Below, one piece after another: positions 59,992 to 64,000 of a DNA stretch of 64,000 nucleotides. Source of the stretch: Bacteroidota bacterium. GTDB lineage: Bacteria > Bacteroidota > Bacteroidia > JACPRZ01. The position numbers and the translations under genes are program-made. Within the stretch, counting starts at the first letter, position 1. The number at the start of each line of letters is the position of its first letter. The stretch is taken from the NCBI GenBank assembly GCA_016193485.1, contig JACPRZ010000030.1, forward strand, positions 101,721-165,720, written 5' to 3'. The notes below the pieces were generated by a model. That model saw only the letters and a program-made list of their open reading frames with translations, ran no database searches and had not been told where the DNA came from.

Positions 59992-60981
59992 TCACTCTGC
60001 AAAGAAGGAAATCAGCCAGTAAATCAAAGCGCTCATGCCTGCCGTTGTGGGGATAGTAAGAATCCACGCGATAATAATATTGCCGGCAATTCCCCATCGT
60101 ACGGCCGACAGCCGTTTTGTCATACCTACACCCATGATGGAACCGGTAATAGTATGAGTAGTACTGACCGGTATTCCAAGTAATCCGGTTGCAAACAGAG
60201 TTGCGGCACCGGCCGTTTCCGCGCAAAACCCTTCAAATGGTTTCAGTTTGGTAATTTTTTGTCCCATCGTTTTTATTATTCTCCAGCCGCCAAACATAGT
60301 GCCGAAGCCAATGGCGGAATAACATGCTAATGGCACCCATTCAGGCATATGTTTGGCATCGGGAATAATTCCCTGTGCAACCAATGCGGCAGCAATAATT
60401 CCCATTACCTTCTGGGCATCGTTTCCTCCATGGCCCAAACTGTAGGCAGCCGATGAAAGAAGTTGCATCTTACGGAAAATTCCATCCACTTTGCTGGGAT
60501 TTGTTCTTTTGCAAATATTTGTGGTTATGATATTAATAGTTATCGCCAGTATCATTCCAATCAGCGGAGCAAGAATAATAAATCCCATGGCAGGAAGGAT
60601 TTTTCCAAGAGATACTCCGTGGAACCCTCCGGCTGCGGTAATACCTGCACCGGCAAATCCGCCCATCAGTGTATGGGAGGAACTTGAAGGAATCCCTAAC
60701 CACCAGGTCAGAAGGTTCCAGGTAATTGCGCCAATCAATCCGGATAACACAACCGTTAAAGTAACAAATTCCGACTTTACGATTTTGGCTACCGTGTCTG
60801 CTACATGAAGTTCAAAAATTCCATAAGCCACCACATTAAACAGGGCTGCCCACGCCACTGCCTGCAAAGGAGTAAGAACCTTGGTAGAGACAACAGTTGC
60901 TATTGAGTTTGCCGCATCATGAAATCCGTTAATAAAATCAAAAACCAGCGCGAGGATGATTACAATATAGAGAAGTTCCAT
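59992..60981 (-). CDS. Low-affinity inorganic phosphate transporter (Pit family)
   Basis: The 329-residue protein has about ten membrane segments and the duplicated Pit signatures: GFHDAANSIATVVSTKVLTPLQAVAWAALFN in the N-terminal half, LSSAAYSLGHGGNDAQKVMGII in the middle, and GIPVSTTHTITGSIMGVGMTKRLSAVRWGIAGNII in the C-terminal half. Pit proteins import metal-phosphate complexes using the proton gradient. The gene upstream on the same strand, 17 bp away, encodes a DUF47/PhoU-like protein, the usual Pit partner. Confidence 0.95.
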   Translation of the reverse strand: MELLYIVIILALVFDFINGFHDAANSIATVVSTKVLTPLQAVAWAALFNVVAYGIFELHVADTVAKIVKSEFVTLTVVLSGLIGAITWNLLTWWLGIPSSSSHTLMGGFAGAGITAAGGFHGVSLGKILPAMGFIILAPLIGMILAITINIITTNICKRTNPSKVDGIFRKMQLLSSAAYSLGHGGNDAQKVMGIIAAALVAQGIIPDAKHMPEWVPLACYSAIGFGTMFGGWRIIKTMGQKITKLKPFEGFCAETAGAATLFATGLLGIPVSTTHTITGSIMGVGMTKRLSAVRWGIAGNIIIAWILTIPTTAGMSALIYWLISFFAE

Positions 60982-60998
60982 ATCAGGATAAATATGAA

Positions 60999-61640
60999 TC
61001 AGGCGTTTTTCAGAACAATGGATTCAAGCACATTGGCGCAATCCTCACATTTATCCGTAGCGGTTTCAAGAGAGGAAAGAATTTCCTTTATCTTGATAAG
61101 TTTGATGGCGTCTTTTTCATCTTCAAACAGTTGTGCGATTGACATATCAAAAATATCATCCGCATGGTTTTCAATGCTGTTGATGCGCACGCAGGTTTCT
61201 TTAATGCGGTTCACGTTTTTAAGGTCTTTCAACTGGAGTACCGCCTGGTTAAGTTCTTCGGCTCCCTTTGCAAGCAGTTCAGCAAGTTTGATCATGCCGG
61301 GATGGATCTGGATGATTTTATAAAGCGCAATCCTTTTGGTCGCACCGTGGCAGTAATCAACCACATCATCAAGGGCGCAAGTGAGGTCATGAATATCCTC
61401 CCGGTCAAAAGGAGTGATAAAAGTGGTACTCAGTTCATTGAATATTTCATGCGAAGTGTTATCACCGACATGTTCAAGCCGTTCCACTTCCTTGCCAAGT
61501 TCGGTCCGTCTTTCAGCCGATGGTGCATTGACAAGTTCGACCAGCGTTTTTGTAATCTGAACCAGGTTTCCGGAAACCTTTTCAAACAACGGAAAAAATT
61601 TCCGTTCCCGCGGAACAATATATTTAAGCCAGGATAACAT
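60999..61640 (-). CDS. DUF47/PhoU-like Pit accessory protein
   Basis: The 213-residue, fully helical protein matches DUF47 (Pit accessory, PhoU-like): FFPLFEKVSGNLVQITKTLVEL at the start, EVERLEHVGDNTSHEIFNELSTTFITPFDREDIHDLTCALDDVVDYCHGATKRI in the middle (the E/D-rich metal-cluster motifs DREDIHDL and ALDDVVD), and RINSIENHADDIFDMSIAQLF. Such proteins regulate the adjacent Pit phosphate transporter. It lies first in the two-gene operon with Pit. Confidence 0.95.
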   Translation of the reverse strand: MLSWLKYIVPRERKFFPLFEKVSGNLVQITKTLVELVNAPSAERRTELGKEVERLEHVGDNTSHEIFNELSTTFITPFDREDIHDLTCALDDVVDYCHGATKRIALYKIIQIHPGMIKLAELLAKGAEELNQAVLQLKDLKNVNRIKETCVRINSIENHADDIFDMSIAQLFEDEKDAIKLIKIKEILSSLETATDKCEDCANVLESIVLKNA

Positions 61641-61815
61641 GGGAACAGGAGTATTGGTTTGGACGGCAAAGATGATGTATTCCGCTAAAACGCTAACCGG
61701 GTTATCGTTAAATTATTGTTAAATTATAACGGTTCCCTTATTTTGAAACCGGCTTGCCGGATATTGAAAAAAATATGGGTGCGGTAAAATCCTTATTTTC
61801 GGACAAATTTTCATT

Positions 61816-63081
61816 ATGCGTTTTGTGCAACTCCTTGTATGCTGTATGGTAATCGCACCGGTTCTTCGTGCCCAGACAGGAATGCAACCCGTTGATACTG
61901 AAAATATTGAAAAAGCGATGGATGAAATCATTTTCTCCAACGAATTTACTTTCGAAAACCATACCGATTACGCTCTGAAAATCGCTTATGCCTCATATCT
62001 GAATTCCCCGGTGGATGGAGACGATATTCCTCAGATAAAAGCGCTGCTTGTTCTCGGTAAAATAAAAATGCTTCACGCTGAATATGATTCAGCGCTTGTT
62101 CTTCTTTCAAAAGGGATGGCTCTCTTTGCACAGGTAAAAGACCCTGCCCTGGAGGCGGAGTTTTCTTTTGAAACTGCGCGCCTGTTCCGCTACATGCGCG
62201 ATTATGACAATTCGCTTAAATATTATTTTAAAGCCGCAACTAATTTCACAACCCTCGACTTAAAAGATGATCTTGCCCTGACCAACCTCGGAATTGCGGA
62301 ACTGTACCGGAAACTGGGCTCCTATGATAAAGCCAATGAAGCGCTTGCTGCGGTAAAAAAATATATTGAAAACAACAGACCGTCCGACTATGTACTTGCC
62401 GAGTATTACAATCGCATGGCGGCAATTCACAATGAGCACTCCGTTACCGGTTCTGCCGACTCAGCGCTCCGTTATACCCATCTCGCCCTGCAGGTAAGTG
62501 AGAAATCCGGTAACAAACACCTGATGGCGGTTTCACTGAATGAACTTGGATTTATTCATGAAATCAGGCAGTTCTTCCCCGAAGCAATGAAAAATTATTC
62601 AACCGCTGAACAATTATGGGATGAACTTAAATTTTACCGCTATTCGGTAACCGCAAAGATCAATATTGCCAGATTATTCAATAAAACAGGGAAATATGCC
62701 GAAAGCATTGAGAAGACAAAAGAAGTTATTGAAATAGCCGGAAAATATGACTGGAAGGATATGCTGGTTCCATCGTACCAGGAACTGGCAACCGGGTATG
62801 AGAATATAGGAGACAGCGCAAACGCTCTGCGGTATTACAAGACCTATTTCAATGAGCGGCTTATTACCATAGAGGAAGAGAAGAACAGGGATCTCGCTGA
62901 TGTTGAATCGCATTACCAGTTGACCAAAAAGGAACAAAGAATAAAGCATCTTGAAAACAGCAACAGGAAAGCGAACCGCATCATAGGGTTTTTATCGGTT
63001 CTTTCATTTGCATTGGGTGTTGTTGTGATTATTCTGATTTTTGTTGTAAGAAAAAAAAAGAACCTTCAGCAGGAAGAATAA
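61816..63081 (+). CDS. TPR-repeat membrane protein without an output domain
   Basis: The 421-residue protein has a signal peptide (MRFVQLLVCCMVIAPVLRAQ), about seven TPR units (residues ~60-365; examples SLKYYFKAATNFTTLDLKDDLALTNLGIAELYRKLGSYDKANEAL and AESIEKTKEVIEIAGKYDWKDMLVPSYQELATGYENIGDSANALRYY), a coiled coil (EEEKNRDLADVESHYQLTKKEQRIKHLENSNRKA) and one C-terminal membrane segment (IIGFLSVLSFALGVVVIILIFVV), ending KKKNLQQEE. In many Bacteroidota the same TPR-coiled coil-TM layout continues into a histidine kinase or HTH domain; here it stops after the membrane segment. It could be a truncated sensor or a scaffold. Confidence 0.85.
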   Translation: MRFVQLLVCCMVIAPVLRAQTGMQPVDTENIEKAMDEIIFSNEFTFENHTDYALKIAYASYLNSPVDGDDIPQIKALLVLGKIKMLHAEYDSALVLLSKGMALFAQVKDPALEAEFSFETARLFRYMRDYDNSLKYYFKAATNFTTLDLKDDLALTNLGIAELYRKLGSYDKANEALAAVKKYIENNRPSDYVLAEYYNRMAAIHNEHSVTGSADSALRYTHLALQVSEKSGNKHLMAVSLNELGFIHEIRQFFPEAMKNYSTAEQLWDELKFYRYSVTAKINIARLFNKTGKYAESIEKTKEVIEIAGKYDWKDMLVPSYQELATGYENIGDSANALRYYKTYFNERLITIEEEKNRDLADVESHYQLTKKEQRIKHLENSNRKANRIIGFLSVLSFALGVVVIILIFVVRKKKNLQQEE

Positions 63082-63101
63082 CTTAATAAAATTGCCTTAT
63101 T

Positions 63102-63626
63102 ATGAGAACCGCAAAAATTTCTCTGTACCGGACAACCATCCTGCTCTTATTCCTCCTGCCTGAAATAATTACCGGGGTTTTTGAGGTACATGCACAGCAA
63201 CAGCATTCATCACCATCGCTATCCCCGTCCGCCATTGGCGAGACCTCACAAGGCGGGCAACCATACATTCATGCGTATATCAGATGCCGGCCCCGTTATT
63301 TTGCAGATGATTACAAGTTCAATGTGACTATGAGTGACAAACAGGTTGCAGCTAATTTAAAAAAAATGGTCCAGGACACACTTGATGCTTTTTATAATTT
63401 CGCACAAGTCCTTGATATAATGTCAACATTCGGTTATGAAGTAGTGTGGCAGGAAAAATATAAAACCATGTTTGAATCCTTTATTACGTGGGCAACCCTC
63501 CATATAGTTGACACCTACAGCGGCAGGGTTTATCTTTTCAGGAAACCGGTAAATCCTTTAAAATCCGCTGAAAATTCCCTGCCTGTCCGGCAGGCAGGCA
63601 AATCACAAGTGCCCGATAATAAATAA
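63102..63626 (+). CDS. Secreted protein of unknown function carrying a palindrome-derived insert
   Basis: I do not recognise a family. The 174-residue product has a signal peptide (ending GVFEVHAQ), a low-complexity segment (QQHSSPSLSPS), then a folded-looking part with YIHAYIRCRPRYFADDYKFNVTMSDKQVAANLKKMVQDTLDAFYNF and a conserved-looking tail VDTYSGRVYLFRKP. Near the end NSLPVRQAGKSQ is encoded by a CCTGCCTG/CAGGCAGG palindrome at 63578-63598, which is the exact reverse complement of the intergenic copy at 38495. The repeat keeps the frame open and adds LPVRQAG. The gene lies between the TPR protein and a porin, all on the plus strand. Confidence 0.7.
   Translation: MRTAKISLYRTTILLLFLLPEIITGVFEVHAQQQHSSPSLSPSAIGETSQGGQPYIHAYIRCRPRYFADDYKFNVTMSDKQVAANLKKMVQDTLDAFYNFAQVLDIMSTFGYEVVWQEKYKTMFESFITWATLHIVDTYSGRVYLFRKPVNPLKSAENSLPVRQAGKSQVPDNK
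63578..63598. repeat. CCTGCCTG/CAGGCAGG palindrome inside a coding region
   Basis: The arms CCTGCCTG and CAGGCAGG surround TCCGG. It is identical in reverse complement to 38495-38515. It encodes LPVRQAG in frame. Confidence 0.92.
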
Positions 63627-63633
63627 TAATAGT

Positions 63634-64000
63634 ATGAACCGAATTCAAAATTTAAAACAATCCGGAAAACTATTTTGCGTGTTCATCATTCTCATTATCT
63701 GCACACGGACGGCTGTCTGCCAGCGCTTTTACGTTTCTTCCGCTAAAGACAAAACAAGTTACAGTGGATTTACCGATGCTTTTTATGCATACAGTTTTAA
63801 TAAACCGGCTGTAAAGGATATTCCTTTTGTCTATAATCACAACCGGCACGATGAGTTTAATGTCAATCTGATGCTTCTCGGTATCAGCCATGCTTTTTCA
63901 AAAGCGCGTACCAATTTCGGTTTCCAGGCAGGCACCTATCCAAAAGCAAATTATGCTGCCGAACCCGCGGTATTCCAATATATCTTCCAGGCAAATGCAG
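63634..64000 (+). CDS. Outer-membrane porin of the OmpL-like beta-barrel type (3' part off the window)
   Basis: From ATG 63634 the frame is open to the window edge (122 codons). A signal peptide (ending RTAVCQ) is followed by KTSYSGFTDAFYAYSFNKPAVKDIPFVYNHNRHDEFNVNLMLLGISHAFSKARTNFGFQAGTYPKANYAAE, which matches the N-terminal part of the putative beta-barrel porin-2 (bbp2/OmpL-like) family as I remember it: GxxDxYYxYxxNxP, then NHNRxxEFNLNL. Family members are outer-membrane porins of unknown specificity. The gene starts 7 bp after the preceding secreted-protein gene, so the two may be co-transcribed. Confidence 0.8.
   Translation, partial: MNRIQNLKQSGKLFCVFIILIICTRTAVCQRFYVSSAKDKTSYSGFTDAFYAYSFNKPAVKDIPFVYNHNRHDEFNVNLMLLGISHAFSKARTNFGFQAGTYPKANYAAEPAVFQYIFQANA

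Noticed and set aside
59957..60226. A short frame overlapping the Pit transporter gene and the palindrome
   Set aside because: It is a shadow frame of the Pit gene with no family features.
1..64000. A defence island, prophage, integron or biosynthetic gene cluster
   Set aside because: Apart from a truncated HepT remnant, one DUF4143 ATPase and one GxxExxY protein, no nuclease, restriction, integrase, phage structural or biosynthetic genes are visible.

Overview
The window looks like a chromosomal segment of a Bacteroidota bacterium, probably from an uncultured or environmental lineage. Evidence read directly from the sequence: five proteins end in type IX secretion (T9SS) sorting domains (three type A, two CHU_C/type B), a PorP/SprF gene sits at the left edge, many genes are preceded by the Bacteroidota -7 promoter element TAnnTTTG, and there are LytTR/two-component-propeller regulators and a lone SpoIIE-type phosphatase set. 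Base composition looks to be in the low-to-mid 40s % GC. There is no rRNA operon, CRISPR array, prophage or recognisable transposase.

Layout. 1-9.3 kb (minus strand): PorP/SprF directly behind a 2913-residue repetitive T9SS adhesin, an sprB-sprF-like pair. 9.5-17.9 kb: FadL-type outer-membrane transporter, a lipoprotein of the SGNH family that seems to have lost its catalytic residues, a secreted alpha/beta hydrolase, a LytTR regulator with its propeller histidine kinase, and a small secreted protein. 18-25.6 kb (minus): ssb, serA, a tRNA-Ala beside a broken tRNA-Ala copy, panD, a GxxExxY protein, a SpoIIE phosphatase, and an LpxD paralogue coupled to a TonB-dependent receptor. 25.7-38.4 kb: a HAMP-SpoIIE phosphatase, an amidohydrolase-like protein, a DUF4143 ATPase with a palindromic operator, a 50-residue secreted peptide, an ECF sigma factor operon whose second gene joins an inner-membrane anchor to an outer-membrane barrel, a PKD-rich secreted protein, and purD. 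38.7-49.5 kb: HD hydrolase-lpxD, a frameshifted CotH/lamin-tail protein, tatC, recQ, and a TMTC-like membrane TPR protein. 49.6-54.9 kb: a secreted subtilisin with a CHU_C domain, then two gene remnants (RCC1, HepT). 54.9-59.4 kb: a cytochrome oxidase accessory/subunit operon (ctaB, two subunit III genes, subunit IV, Sco, DUF420). 59.4-64 kb: lipoprotein, Pit phosphate transporter with its DUF47 partner, a TPR membrane protein, and a partial porin.

The most unusual signal is not a gene. The window carries several families of short palindromes (core CCGATrnnyATCGG, CCTGCCTG/CAGGCAGG, a 20-bp-arm element, and GTCCCTACGGGAC). They sit between genes, in terminators, inside a signal-peptide coding region, in frame inside another gene, and apparently inside a duplicated tRNA-Ala whose D-arm and anticodon arm have been replaced. 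This suggests a REP-like or MITE-like mobile palindrome system, with no mobilising enzyme in the window. A second global oddity is 26 G/C homopolymers of 7-9 bases, all in coding sequence and all encoding Gly-Gly or Pro-Pro.

Limits: all calls come from reading the sequence and translations by eye. Family names are from memory of motifs, and no alignment or database search was run.
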